Assembly (NCBI RefSeq): GCF_024181585.1
Contig: NZ_CP054258.1
Coordinates: forward strand, 2,480,001 to 2,544,000
Direction of reading: 5' to 3'
Source of the DNA: Treponema socranskii subsp. buccale
GTDB lineage: Bacteria; Spirochaetota; Spirochaetia; Treponematales; Treponemataceae
Length of the DNA: 64,000 nt
Shown: positions 26,801 through 35,427 of the stretch, piece after piece
Position numbering within the stretch: position 1 is the stretch's first letter
Layout of the letters: every line of letters begins with the position of its first letter
Made by a program: the position numbers and the translations under genes
The notes under the pieces: model-generated
Seen by the model: the letters and a program-made list of their open reading frames with translations, nothing else
Database searches by the model: none
What the model was told of the DNA's origin: nothing

Positions 26801-27363
26801 GAAATTTCAACGCGGACGATTTTCGCACGTCCGCCCGAAACGCTCGCTTCGGCGACGCCGTCCGTCTGTTCGAGAATATCGATAACGTCGTCTTCGGCTA
26901 TCTGCCGAAGATCGTCCGTCGAACGGTTTCCCCGCATCGCGATGCGCATAATCGGCATAGCCGATGCGTCCATTTTAAAGATGCTCGGAGTCGATGCGCC
27001 GTCGGGCAATGAACGCTTGACCCTGTCGAGTTTATCGCGCACGTCGTTTACGGCCGATTCCAAATCGGTACCGTAATTGAATTCGAGAAACACCATGCTC
27101 GAACCTTCCGACGACGACGATGACAGCTCTTTGAGGCCGTTGACGCTCACGAGACTGCTTTCGAGCACTTTCGTCACCGATTTTTCCATCGACTCCGGGC
27201 CGGCGTTCGAATAAGTCGTCAACACCATAACATAGGGGCTGTCGATATCGGGAAAGAGGCTGATCGCGATATTATTAAAACTCGATATGCCGATGATACC
27301 GAGCAGCGCAAATACGATGAGTACGAGAACGGGATGTTCGAGCGTTTTCCGCGATAAACTCAT
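23887..27363 (-). CDS. RND efflux transporter with an extra C-terminal domain
   Basis: The 1158-residue protein is an inner-membrane RND pump of the hydrophobe/amphiphile class. It has an N-terminal SLSRKTLEHPVLVLIVFALLGIIGI helix, large periplasmic loops, and the GVGMIVDASIVIIENIYAYR signature near residue 395. After the last membrane helix (LFIIPVLYSLVMKEKK) it continues about 115 residues instead of ending. The tail RYTIIPTVNGRGGDNYKLG, then WPEQNFMMIAYM, resembles a PII/CutA-like ferredoxin fold. It overlaps the MFP stop by ATGA and works with the next two products. Confidence 0.9.
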   Translation of the reverse strand: MSLSRKTLEHPVLVLIVFALLGIIGISSFNNIAISLFPDIDSPYVMVLTTYSNAGPESMEKSVTKVLESSLVSVNGLKELSSSSSEGSSMVFLEFNYGTDLESAVNDVRDKLDRVKRSLPDGASTPSIFKMDASAMPIMRIAMRGNRSTDDLRQIAEDDVIDILEQTDGVAEASVSGGRAKIVRVEISENRLAAYGLNISTVSFALAKQNFELGGGKITEGKMNYVVRTTGEYSTVDEIDDTVITTVNGYDVKLRDIGNAFMGYEDASSTVYINGEPGVYVSITKQSGTNSVTVANATYKKIEQVQATLPSDITLEIISDDTTAIRDTISTLVTSAWQGLLLAVIILFVFLQNFKSTLIISISIPLSLVITIMCMSFAGITLNMMTLTGLILGVGMIVDASIVIIENIYAYRSRGAKPKISAVLGSQEMLMSVISGNLTTICVFVPFLFFLKDLEMMGQMFKGIIFTVVIALVSSLFVAIFLVPVLAGKFLPLSNRAEKPVQNRVLKAMYASFQNIINALTKVYRRGLKSALDHRAVTIVVSVSVLFMALALFPTLKINMMGRGGGDDSVTLNVTMPTGTSLAETTKVVQAFETIAKEEIRGYTTLIMSVGTGGRRSSASTYTGSLSIRLPETSKQIDTSETIQKKLRAHFDEFADAQLSFGAGWRGQISGSDIVIKIRSDDLETALSVSDKIKDVMEKIDAIGEVTIDTKKGLPQVEVVIDRQRAYAFGVDVTTVAREINYAMNGVTSTVFRSNGKEYDVVVMYRPEDRDKVSDLESIYVRGTNGMVSVANFASLKKGLGPVSINRENQSRVIEVSADIISDENANVVENEIKSRIADTFVIPENVTVSYEGSWSDVQKQKNVYGLIALMALLLVFGVMAATYESFKAPLINMMTIPFLIIGVVFIYKFTGQTMAMTSMVGIIMLVGIVVNNGIILVDYTNLLIDRGMKIKEACLEAGASRLRPVLMTTLTTILGTLPMCFQFEGTAQMVQPIGLSIVGGLTSSTFVTLFIIPVLYSLVMKEKKSVDTGVAQALADFIIGEGGDIETGAVQTSANAVQSGDVPAEQDYVQAGIVANQSVEDDIIETLEQAVPDIRYTIIPTVNGRGGDNYKLGTATWPEQNFMMIAYMKRKNVATVSAAVRMLKKKFPKEGIKLFLV

Positions 27364-28283
27364 TTTTCACCTCGGGCCGCATTCGATATATCGCGCACTT
27401 TCGCTCCGTTCGAAAGCACTTGACCGCCTTCGACAACGACGCGTTCTCCTTCTTTTATGCCCGACAAAACCTGCACGACGCCGTCCACCGATTGCCCGAG
27501 CGTTATTTCGCGCTGTTCGACGGTATCGTCGTCTTTAACGACGTAAAGGTACGGTTTGTCGCCTTTCGTAACGACCGCATCGGATGGAAGCGCAACGGCG
27601 CCTCCGTAGTCCCTCGTATACAGCTTCACTTTGCCGAACATACCGGCGTTGATGCGCGAATCGTTTTCGTCAAATGTCAAAACGATCTCTTTCGTGCGCG
27701 CGCTGACATCGAGTACCGGCGACACGTGTGTCACGGTCGCACCGAACACGACGCCGGGGTAGGCTTCAAGCGATATCTCCGCTTTCAATCCCGTGCGAAG
27801 AGAAGCGACGTAACGTTCCGGAATCTTCGCGGTGATCTGCAAGCTCGCAATATCGCCGATCGTTGTAATCGTACTCGATGTCGTAACCTTCGTTCCGACT
27901 TTAAGCGGTGTTTTAATAATGCTGCCGTTGATCGGAGCGAGAACGGGACTCAGGGCATAATTGCTACCCGGCTCGGACGGATCGACTCGAGCGATCACGT
28001 CTCCTCTCCTGACGGGCGAGCCGAGCGTTACGTTCGTACTCACGATTTTTCCGCCGATATCGGGATACACGGAAACGGAGTTCACCGCTTCAATGTCGCC
28101 GTTCGTATTGATATAGTCGTGCAGCGTCGCCGTTGCCGCAATCTGCGTGCGCACGGTCAAAACCGTTTGAGAAGGCGCCCTGCCGCGCATAACTGCCGCA
28201 CGCCGCATACTGTAGACAGCATAAACGACGACACCCAAAGCCGCAGCAAGTACAACGATTACGATCATCGCCGATTTTTTCAT
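27360..28283 (-). CDS. RND periplasmic adaptor (membrane fusion protein)
   Basis: The 307-residue protein has an N-terminal membrane anchor and the adaptor layout: a lipoyl half-motif (VSVYPDIGGKIVSTNVTLGSPVRRGDVIARVDP), a short hairpin, then VLAPINGSIIKTPLKVGTKVT and a beta-barrel domain. It links the RND pump to the TolC-type channel. The short length means a very small helical hairpin. AGGAGA precedes the ATG. Confidence 0.92.
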   Translation of the reverse strand: MKKSAMIVIVVLAAALGVVVYAVYSMRRAAVMRGRAPSQTVLTVRTQIAATATLHDYINTNGDIEAVNSVSVYPDIGGKIVSTNVTLGSPVRRGDVIARVDPSEPGSNYALSPVLAPINGSIIKTPLKVGTKVTTSSTITTIGDIASLQITAKIPERYVASLRTGLKAEISLEAYPGVVFGATVTHVSPVLDVSARTKEIVLTFDENDSRINAGMFGKVKLYTRDYGGAVALPSDAVVTKGDKPYLYVVKDDDTVEQREITLGQSVDGVVQVLSGIKEGERVVVEGGQVLSNGAKVRDISNAARGEK

Positions 28284-28296
28284 AATATCATTCTCC

Positions 28297-29568
28297 TCAT
28301 CGACCTAAAGAGCCGAACGGAACTCCGAGCGTATACTCAAGATTAATAATTTTCGTGATAAGCGTATACTCCTGCTGCGCAAGATCGGTACGCGCATTCA
28401 AAAGCGAATCGGATGCGGTTTGCAGCGAAAGCAAATCGCGCGATCCGTGATTATACGCATCTTTCGTCATATCGTACGACTTCTTCGCCAAATCGACATT
28501 TGCCTGAAGCGATGCGATCTGCGATTGTATCTGCCGTATCTGTTTGATGTAATTATCGATTTGAATTGCAACCGTCGTCCTGCTGTTTTCGAGCGTAAGC
28601 TCCGCCGTCTTTACGTTATCCGCTGCCGATGCGACCGAGTCGGCGCCCTTCGACCACGGAAGATATCCGTCGAGCGGAATCGAAACGCCGATCGAAAGCG
28701 CATTCGTCGTAGAAAAATCATTTGCGATATTCGTTTTCGATTTGCCGTACGTCCACCCCGCGCTCACCGTCGGCCCCCATGCGGCAAAGCGCCGCGCAAG
28801 CAGCGCCGCCCGAGCGATCTTTACGCCGTTTTTTCCGGCGCGGACAACAGGCGTATCTTCGGCATCGACTTCGACGCTTATATCGCCGAAAGAACGCGCG
28901 TCGGCAAGAGAACCGGAAAGCACGACTTCGGTCGATTGATCGATCCCGAGCATCTGTTTGAATGACGCCGAATCGTTGGCAAAAGTTATCTCGGCGGACT
29001 CGAGCGTCGGCTTAAGCCGTTCGTATTTTACTTGGCTCGACAGCATATCCAGTTCCGAAAGCTGACCGCTTTTATATTTTCTCGAGTTTTGTTCGTACTG
29101 CTGACCGGCGGTTTCAAGATTGCGCCGCTGCAGTTCTATATATTCAAGTTCATACAGGAGATGATAGAATGCGCTGCGAACATTGAGTTCGATCGAACGC
29201 AGCGCTTCGTCATAAGTAAGAAGTCCGTTTTCATAATTGAGCGAAGCGCTCTTTATAGACGAATAGATCGACGGAGAAAGCGCAAAGTTGAGAGAGCCTT
29301 GTATCGAAAAATTGTAATCGTATTGACGCGCATCGCCCGCAGCGGGAAAAAGCATATTGGCGCTGACGGACGCGCTCGGACTCACACCGTTCCACGAATG
29401 ATTTTTTTCGCGCTTGAGCGCGTCGAGCGTAATTTTATCTTTTTGTACGGAGATATTGTTTTCCAGCGCATACTTCACCGCGCGATCGACCGTCAGCTCT
29501 TCGGCAGACAAGACTCCGGCAAAACAAAGCCCGGCGGCAAGCAGCGCCGCAATCTTTTTCAAAACCAT
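28297..29568 (-). CDS. TolC-family outer-membrane efflux channel
   Basis: The 423-residue protein has a signal peptide (IAALLAAGLCFAGVLSA) and the two repeats of long helices typical of TolC (LTVDRAVKYALENNISVQKDKI, and later AVQI..YIKQIRQIQSQIASLQANVDLAKKSYDMTKDAYNHG). It provides the outer-membrane duct of the efflux system. It is first in the operon, with AGAGGA 7 bases before the ATG. Confidence 0.92.
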   Translation of the reverse strand: MVLKKIAALLAAGLCFAGVLSAEELTVDRAVKYALENNISVQKDKITLDALKREKNHSWNGVSPSASVSANMLFPAAGDARQYDYNFSIQGSLNFALSPSIYSSIKSASLNYENGLLTYDEALRSIELNVRSAFYHLLYELEYIELQRRNLETAGQQYEQNSRKYKSGQLSELDMLSSQVKYERLKPTLESAEITFANDSASFKQMLGIDQSTEVVLSGSLADARSFGDISVEVDAEDTPVVRAGKNGVKIARAALLARRFAAWGPTVSAGWTYGKSKTNIANDFSTTNALSIGVSIPLDGYLPWSKGADSVASAADNVKTAELTLENSRTTVAIQIDNYIKQIRQIQSQIASLQANVDLAKKSYDMTKDAYNHGSRDLLSLQTASDSLLNARTDLAQQEYTLITKIINLEYTLGVPFGSLGR

Positions 29569-29588
29569 ACCGCCATCCTCTTTTATTT

Positions 29589-29618
29589 ATTATAAATTAA
29601 ACTATGACAAGGTTACAA
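29589..29618 (-). promoter_or_regulatory. Promoter of the tolC-mfp-rnd operon
   Basis: TTGTAA, an 18-base spacer and a perfect TATAAT on the minus strand, 20 bases before the tolC start codon. Confidence 0.7.
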
Positions 29619-29726
29619 GCAAATCATAAGAACAAACTGTTATTACGAGATAAAAAATTGTTATTTTTTTTCAGCGGACAATGTCGGTTTTTCAAAAGAG
29701 TTCAGGCTTTCAAATACAACCGATTA

Positions 29727-31151
29727 TTATTTTCCATCGGAAAAATAGCGCAGCGCGTTGCCGAAAGAAATATCTTTTACGATACGGACGATGTCGTCTT
29801 TATTATCGGGGTATTCGCCGTCTTCGACCCACGTACCGATAAGATTGCATAAAATACGGCGAAAATATTCGTGCCGAGGATACGACAAAAAACTTCTGCT
29901 GTCCGTAAGCATACCGACGAAAGCGCTCAGCATGCCGATGCTTGCAAGTACGGAAAGCTGATATTCCATTCCGTCTTTATGGTCGCAAAACCACCACGCG
30001 GAACCGAGCTGCATTTTTCCGCGAACGGGCGCTTTTTGAAAACAGCCCATAATCGTTGCGAAAGGATAATAATCTTTCGGGTTCAGAGAATACAATATCG
30101 TTTTCGGAAGACCTGCGCGCGTTTCTGCAAAGTCCAGAAATTTCGCAAGTTTGTCCGCAACGCCGTAATCGCAGACCGCATCGTAACCGGAGTCGGCGCC
30201 CGAAGCGGCAAATGCGCGCGAGTTAAGGTTCCTGCACACATTCACGTGCAGCTGCATTGCGATATTCCGTTTCGCGTACGCTTCGGCGAGAGAAGCCAGC
30301 ACTTTCGTCATATACGCTTCGGCGTCGGAATCGTCGATCGCTTTTCCGCCGAGTGCGGCTTCAAAGGTCGCCTGTATTTTTTTATCGGATTGAACGTTGA
30401 ACGGCACATACGGAAGGCCGTGATCGGCACAAAGGCAGCCGCAGGAAACGAAAAAATCGAGCCGTTTTATAAGAGCCTCAATCACGTCGTCGACGCTGCG
30501 TATATCGGTTTTTGCCGACTGCGCAAGACGACCGATATAGGATGCGAACGAGGGCTTCGTTATATGCAGCGCATTGTCGGGGCGGAAGGAAGGCATCACT
30601 TTCGTCGCAATCTTTCCGATCGGCGCAAGGCCCGATGCGATTGCTTTGTGATACTCGAGCGTATCGGCGGGATCGTCGGTCGTACCCACGGCATATATAT
30701 TGAATTTATTAAAAATATTTTTTACCGTAACCGTTCCGTCGGAAAGCAGCGCATTCGCCTTTTCCCAAATGACGGGCGCCGACGCACGGGTAAGCGGTTC
30801 GGCAATATCGAAATAACGCTGCAGCTCCAAGTGCGTCCAATGATACAGGGGATTACCGATGAGATTTTCAATCGTTTCCGCCCATTTTAAAAATCGCTCG
30901 TAAGGAGGAGCGTCTCCCGTAATGAACTTTTCATCGATGCCGCATGCGCGCATCATACGCCACTTATAGTGATCGCCGCACCCTCCCGTTCCGAGCCACA
31001 GATTTGCCAAATTGTCGAAGCGTTTATTTTCCGCTATCTCTTTCGGCACGAGGTGACAGTGGTAATCGAAAATCGGTTCGAACGCACATGCGTCGAAGAG
31101 CATACGCGCGGTTTTATTTTTTAATAAAAAATCGGCATCCATAAACGGCAT
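29727..31151 (-). CDS. uxaC: Uronate isomerase
   Basis: The 474-residue enzyme converts glucuronate to fructuronate or galacturonate to tagaturonate. The N-terminus has the metal-binding FDYHCHLVPKEIAENKRFDNLANLWLGTGGCGDHYKWR, and the C-terminus has the typical GSAWWFCDHKDGMEYQLSVLASIG and FLSYPRHEYFRR. GGGAGGGCG precedes the ATG at 31151; the open frame further upstream runs through uxuB. It is last in the uxuA-uxuB-uxaC operon. Confidence 0.95.
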   Translation of the reverse strand: MPFMDADFLLKNKTARMLFDACAFEPIFDYHCHLVPKEIAENKRFDNLANLWLGTGGCGDHYKWRMMRACGIDEKFITGDAPPYERFLKWAETIENLIGNPLYHWTHLELQRYFDIAEPLTRASAPVIWEKANALLSDGTVTVKNIFNKFNIYAVGTTDDPADTLEYHKAIASGLAPIGKIATKVMPSFRPDNALHITKPSFASYIGRLAQSAKTDIRSVDDVIEALIKRLDFFVSCGCLCADHGLPYVPFNVQSDKKIQATFEAALGGKAIDDSDAEAYMTKVLASLAEAYAKRNIAMQLHVNVCRNLNSRAFAASGADSGYDAVCDYGVADKLAKFLDFAETRAGLPKTILYSLNPKDYYPFATIMGCFQKAPVRGKMQLGSAWWFCDHKDGMEYQLSVLASIGMLSAFVGMLTDSRSFLSYPRHEYFRRILCNLIGTWVEDGEYPDNKDDIVRIVKDISFGNALRYFSDGK

Positions 31152-31165
31152 AATCGCCCTCCCTT

Positions 31166-32785
31166 TCAGCGTATATGTTTTTTCAGCGCCGCTCTCACGG
31201 CACCCCTGCCTGCCGTCAATTCGCCGAAATATTCGAGCACGAGAGGAGCAAGCCCCGCCGCGTAAAGATCGACACCGAACAGCGATGCGTCGGAAAGCAG
31301 TCCGTGCAAAAATCCGTCGAGAGCTTCCGCCGTATACGTTCGGCCGAGTTCGATTTTTTCGACAAAAGGACATACGCGGCCGAGCAGCGGGTCGGGACTC
31401 AATTCGAATTTTTTACCTTCGTCGTCGAGCGCCATAAGATAGCGGCACCAGCCGGCAAGCACGAGCGGAATATATTTGAGCTTGTGCGTACCCAGCGCGG
31501 GATCTGCGGCATATGCTTTAATCGTCTCGCCGAAGCGGATCGAAAGTTTTTGCGACGTATCGCATGCTATGCGCTGCGGCGTGTCCGGCATAAACGGGTT
31601 CGGAATACGTACCGTAACGACTTCATCGATAAATTTTTTCGGATCGATTATTTTCGGATCGGTGACGACGGGAAGCCCTTCGTCATAGCCGATGCGATGT
31701 ACCAATGTATTGAGTTCGGCATCCTTCATTTCATCCGCGATGAGCGTATATCCGAGCAGACAGCCGTAAATCGCAAGCGCCGTATGCAGCGGGTTCAAGC
31801 ACGTACACACTTTCATCCGCTCGACTTTATTTACCGTATCGCGCGTCGTAAAATACACGCCCGCTTTTTCGAGCGGCGGACGCCCGTTCGGGAACGCGTC
31901 TTCGATGACGAGATACTGCGGAGATTCCGCATTTACGAAAGAAGCGGTATACGTGTGTTTGTCGGTGACGATTATTTCGGCGTCTTCAAAACCGTCGGCT
32001 TTAAGCTGCGCCTGCACGCCGGCATCGGGACGCGGCGTAATCTTATCGATCATGCTCCACGGAAAACTCACCGACTCGGGCGATGAAATATAATCGATAA
32101 AACCTTCGTCGACGAAGCCGCGTTTTTGCCATTCGCCGGCAATCGCTCGAACCGCCGCCTGAAGTTTTTCTCCGTTATGCGAACAGTTGTCGGTACTCAC
32201 CAGCGCAACGGGATGCTTGTCCGCATGAAGATAGCGGCCGTACAAAAGCGCACACAAGCGGGATAAAAACATTTTCGCTTTATCGGGACCCGCTTCAAAA
32301 TCGGCGCAGTATGCGGGAAGAAAATTTCCGTCGGAATTTTTTACCGCGTATCCTTTTTCGGTGATCGTAAAAGTTACAAGCGCGAGAGACTTGCTTCGGA
32401 AGATTTCCGCAAGCGCATTCCAATCGTCCGGAAAAGAGGAATCGCATTTATAACTTTCGGCAACCGATGCCGCAACGGTTTTCGTAATACTTCCGTCGCT
32501 TTTGAGCGTAACGAGCAGCGACAGATTGTCGTACGGCCGGTACGCTTTATCTATAATGTCCAAATCGAAACCTTCGGCGACGATGATTCCCGTATCGGTA
32601 AGATTTTTTTCAAGCAACTCTTGTGCAAGCATCGCTTGAAACGCGCGAAAAATATTTCCCGCACCGAAATGAATCCACGTAGGATTTTTTTTCGTCGCCG
32701 CAATCATCTTTGCACGATCGAATTTCGGCAGCGCATAGCCTTTCCATGCATGCGTATCGGCAATGCCGCGCTCAGTGAGTTTCAT
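31166..32785 (-). CDS. uxuB: Mannitol-dehydrogenase-family oxidoreductase (fructuronate reductase)
   Basis: The 539-residue NAD-dependent enzyme reduces fructuronate to mannonate. Visible landmarks are WIHFGAGNIFRAFQAMLAQELL (nucleotide binding), FTITEKGYAV, the VSTDNCSHNGEKL segment, and MKVCTCLNPLHTALAIYGCLLGY with catalytic-region His. The ATG at 32785 overlaps the uxuA stop by 14 bases and has GGGAGGCG 12 bases upstream. A tagaturonate-reductase function cannot be excluded, but neighbouring uxuA favours fructuronate. Confidence 0.9.
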   Translation of the reverse strand: MKLTERGIADTHAWKGYALPKFDRAKMIAATKKNPTWIHFGAGNIFRAFQAMLAQELLEKNLTDTGIIVAEGFDLDIIDKAYRPYDNLSLLVTLKSDGSITKTVAASVAESYKCDSSFPDDWNALAEIFRSKSLALVTFTITEKGYAVKNSDGNFLPAYCADFEAGPDKAKMFLSRLCALLYGRYLHADKHPVALVSTDNCSHNGEKLQAAVRAIAGEWQKRGFVDEGFIDYISSPESVSFPWSMIDKITPRPDAGVQAQLKADGFEDAEIIVTDKHTYTASFVNAESPQYLVIEDAFPNGRPPLEKAGVYFTTRDTVNKVERMKVCTCLNPLHTALAIYGCLLGYTLIADEMKDAELNTLVHRIGYDEGLPVVTDPKIIDPKKFIDEVVTVRIPNPFMPDTPQRIACDTSQKLSIRFGETIKAYAADPALGTHKLKYIPLVLAGWCRYLMALDDEGKKFELSPDPLLGRVCPFVEKIELGRTYTAEALDGFLHGLLSDASLFGVDLYAAGLAPLVLEYFGELTAGRGAVRAALKKHIR

Positions 32786-33842
32786 TTTTTTCAATCGCCT
32801 CCCACAATCCGTTGATATATGCAACGCCGAGCGCGCGGTCGTACAAACCGTAACCGGGCATAGCTTTTTCACCCCAAATCATACGCCCGTGATCGGGACG
32901 GATCGGTCCGGAAAATCCCGTTTCATAAAGCGCTTTAACAATTTCATACATATCGAAAGAGCCGTCGGATGAAAGGTGCGCCGCTTCTTCAAAGACGCCG
33001 GGCGCATAATGGTGCAGGTTCCGCACATGAGCGAAGTGAATGCGGCCTTTGCATGCGCGGACAATGCCGGGCAAATCGTTTTGAGGATTCGTACCGAGCG
33101 AACCCGTGCAAAACGTAAGCCCGTTAAAAGGCGCATCGACGGCATGCAGCATTTTCAATATCGCTTCTTTGCCCGTGATGATGCGCGGTAAATTGAAAAC
33201 CGGCCACGCAGGATCGTCGGGATGAATCGCCATTTTTATATCGTATTTTTCGCATACCGGCCGAATCGCTTTGAGAAAATATACGAGATTATTAAAAAGC
33301 TTTTCATTGTCGACGTCTTTATATTTTTCAAACAATTCTTTGACATGCGCAAGCCGCTCCGGTTCCCATCCCGGCATGATAAAACCGTTCGAACTTTTAT
33401 CGGTTCCTTCGATAAATTTTTCGGGATCGATGCTGTCGACGACTTTTTGATCGTAAGCCAAAACCGTCGAACCGTCGGCTCTCTTTTTTGCCAAATCCGT
33501 ACGCGTCCAATCGAAGACCGGCATAAAATTGTAACACACCATATCGATGCCGCACTGCCCGAGATGCTCGAGCGTTTTGATATACGCGTCGATATAGCCG
33601 TCGCGCGACGGCAAACCGATTTTAATATCGTCATGAATGTTAACGCTTTCTATACCGCATATTTGAAGACCTGCATCTTCGACTTCTTTTTTAATCGCTT
33701 TGATTCTTTCAAGCGGCCATAATTCGCCGGCAGGAATATCGTATAAGGTTGTGATAACACCCGCAATTCCGGGCACCTGCCTGATGTTTTGCAGTGTGAC
33801 GGAATCGAATTTCGTTCCGTACCAGCGCATCGTCATTTTCAT
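32772..33842 (-). CDS. uxuA: Mannonate dehydratase
   Basis: The 356-residue enzyme removes water from D-mannonate to give 2-keto-3-deoxygluconate. Family features include MTMRWYGTKFDSVTLQNIRQVPG at the start, MAIHPDDPAWP, CTGSLGTNPQNDLP, HFAHVRN and the PIRPDHGRMIWGE motif with metal-binding His. The ATG at 33842 has GGGAG 9 bases upstream. No KDG kinase or aldolase gene is in the window. Confidence 0.95.
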   Translation of the reverse strand: MKMTMRWYGTKFDSVTLQNIRQVPGIAGVITTLYDIPAGELWPLERIKAIKKEVEDAGLQICGIESVNIHDDIKIGLPSRDGYIDAYIKTLEHLGQCGIDMVCYNFMPVFDWTRTDLAKKRADGSTVLAYDQKVVDSIDPEKFIEGTDKSSNGFIMPGWEPERLAHVKELFEKYKDVDNEKLFNNLVYFLKAIRPVCEKYDIKMAIHPDDPAWPVFNLPRIITGKEAILKMLHAVDAPFNGLTFCTGSLGTNPQNDLPGIVRACKGRIHFAHVRNLHHYAPGVFEEAAHLSSDGSFDMYEIVKALYETGFSGPIRPDHGRMIWGEKAMPGYGLYDRALGVAYINGLWEAIEKNETH

Positions 33843-33885
33843 AACCGTTGTACTCCCGTAAAAATTGAAATGTAAAGACAAGGTT

Positions 33886-33914
33886 ATGATAAAAGAAAAT
33901 AAATGTCATTGCAA
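33886..33914 (-). promoter_or_regulatory. Promoter of the uxu operon
   Basis: TTGCAA, a 17-base spacer and TATCAT on the minus strand, 43 bases before the uxuA ATG. A short imperfect palindrome may serve a repressor, but none is assigned. Confidence 0.6.
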
Positions 33915-33978
33915 GGGAAACCTTTTGCACCGTCGATTTGTATAATGCAGGGCGGCTGTTTTTTACGCTTTTCCGCTG

Positions 33979-34007
33979 TTGCGCAATCGGGAGAATACCG
34001 CTAGTAT
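33979..34007 (+). promoter_or_regulatory. Leaderless-type promoter of the YhbY gene
   Basis: TTGCGC, a 17-base spacer and TAGTAT, 7 bases before the ATG at 34015. Confidence 0.65.
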
Positions 34008-34014
34008 TTCAAAT

Positions 34015-34344
34015 ATGATTGAACTTTCAAGCAAGCAGAGAAAAATTCTTGAAAAATATGCGCAGCCCCTGCAAAGCGTCGTCATCGTCGGACAAAACGG
34101 CGTTACCGAAGCGGTCGAAAAGATGACCGATGCCGCACTCGCCGCTCACGAACTTATTAAAATCAGCTTCAACGAATTCAAAGAGGAAAAGCGGGATCTC
34201 GCCGCTTCATTGTCGGAAGCCTGCTCCGCCGTTCTCGTGCGCGTCATCAGCAACAAAGCGATTTTGTACCGCCCTGCAGAAAAAGCGGACGAAAGAAAAT
34301 ACGAAAAAGCGCTCGAAAAAACGAAAGTGAAAAAAAGCATTTGA
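34015..34344 (+). CDS. yhbY: YhbY-type (CRS1/YhbY domain) RNA-binding protein
   Basis: The 109-residue protein is a CRM-domain protein. It begins LSSKQRKILEKYAQPLQSVVIVGQNGVTEAV, with the GxxG-like loop as VGQNG, continues ELIKISFNEF, and has a basic C-terminal tail (KALEKTKVKKS). YhbY binds pre-50S ribosomal particles. The ATG at 34015 matches the family start; no Shine-Dalgarno lies at the usual distance, and the -10 box is 7 bases away. The 197 bases after it hold only the leader of the next gene. Confidence 0.88.
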   Translation: MIELSSKQRKILEKYAQPLQSVVIVGQNGVTEAVEKMTDAALAAHELIKISFNEFKEEKRDLAASLSEACSAVLVRVISNKAILYRPAEKADERKYEKALEKTKVKKSI

Positions 34345-34541
34345 AACACCGTCAACCGATACGGCGCTGCCATTTTCAAAGTTCATCGTTCTGTTGATAT
34401 ACGAAACGACAGGTAAATTTCGAAAGAACAAGCCTATCTCTTATACATTTCTTTAAAAACGCGTAATTTGTTAATTTACGGGCGATATATATTGCAGCGG
34501 CTTTCTTGCCTGCACTATCTCAACAACTGAGGATATCCCCC

Positions 34542-35396
34542 ATGAAATATACCCATAAACCCGTCGAAGAACTCACCTTTACCGATGACTTTATGTTCGG
34601 CACGGTCATGAAAAATCAATTTATATGTAAGGGCGTCATCGAACGGCTCCTGCATATCAAAGTCGGCAAAATAGAATATCCCTCCCTACAAAAAACGATC
34701 ACTCCGTTTTACGAAAGCAAGGGTATACGCCTCGACGTCTATGTCTCAGACCCCGATCGCGTCTTCGATATCGAAATACAAACGTCGATTCCGCCTTCTC
34801 TTCCCAAGCGTACGCGTTATTATCAAAGTCTCATGGATGTCGATAACCTCTTACGCGGCCAAAGCTATGCCGAACTGAAAGAGAGCTATGTCATCTTTAT
34901 CTGTACGCAGGATCCCTTCGGCAAAGGCTTGCCCGTATATACTTTCCGCAGTGTATGCGGTGAGGACGGCAGTATTCTTCTTGATGACAAATCGTATAAA
35001 GTATTTTATAATGTAGGTGCCTACGGTAAAGAGGATGAGCCTGAATTGAGCGCCTTGCTGCAGTATCTCTGCGAGAGGCGGGCGACGAGCGGTTTTACGC
35101 AGCGGATTGATGCACTTGTCGAAAAAGCGAAACGGAACGAAAAGTTCAGGAGCTGGTATATGTCGTTAAATATACGGGAAGATGACTTACGCATGGCAGG
35201 GGAAAAAATCGGTTTTGAGCGGGGGATACGCAAAGGCAGAAGAGACGGACTCTTACAAGGTCGACGCGACGGTATCGCTGCAGGATCGTATCAAGCAAAG
35301 CGAGAAACGGCAAAGCTGATGGCTGAACGCAAGTACCCGCTTTCTGAAATTCGCCTTATGACCGGTCTCTCGGAAGCGGAAATCAAAAAACTGTGA
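34542..35396 (+). CDS. Rpn-family recombination-promoting nuclease / putative transposase (PD-(D/E)XK)
   Basis: The 284-residue protein belongs to the PD-(D/E)XK nuclease-transposase group. It opens [20 protein letters not shown], has the catalytic pattern [10 protein letters not shown] followed by FDIEIQ (residues about 66-85), and ends in an Arg/Gly-rich stretch before [24 protein letters not shown]. Such genes are multicopy in spirochaetes and cut DNA in recA-independent recombination. GAGGATA precedes the ATG at 34542. A decayed relative lies at 112-280. Confidence 0.85.
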   Translation: MKYTHKPVEELTFTDDFMFGTVMKNQFICKGVIERLLHIKVGKIEYPSLQKTITPFYESKGIRLDVYVSDPDRVFDIEIQTSIPPSLPKRTRYYQSLMDVDNLLRGQSYAELKESYVIFICTQDPFGKGLPVYTFRSVCGEDGSILLDDKSYKVFYNVGAYGKEDEPELSALLQYLCERRATSGFTQRIDALVEKAKRNEKFRSWYMSLNIREDDLRMAGEKIGFERGIRKGRRDGLLQGRRDGIAAGSYQAKRETAKLMAERKYPLSEIRLMTGLSEAEIKKL

Positions 35397-35427
35397 TCTT
35401 ATTCGCTTCCGACATCCCGTTTATTAA

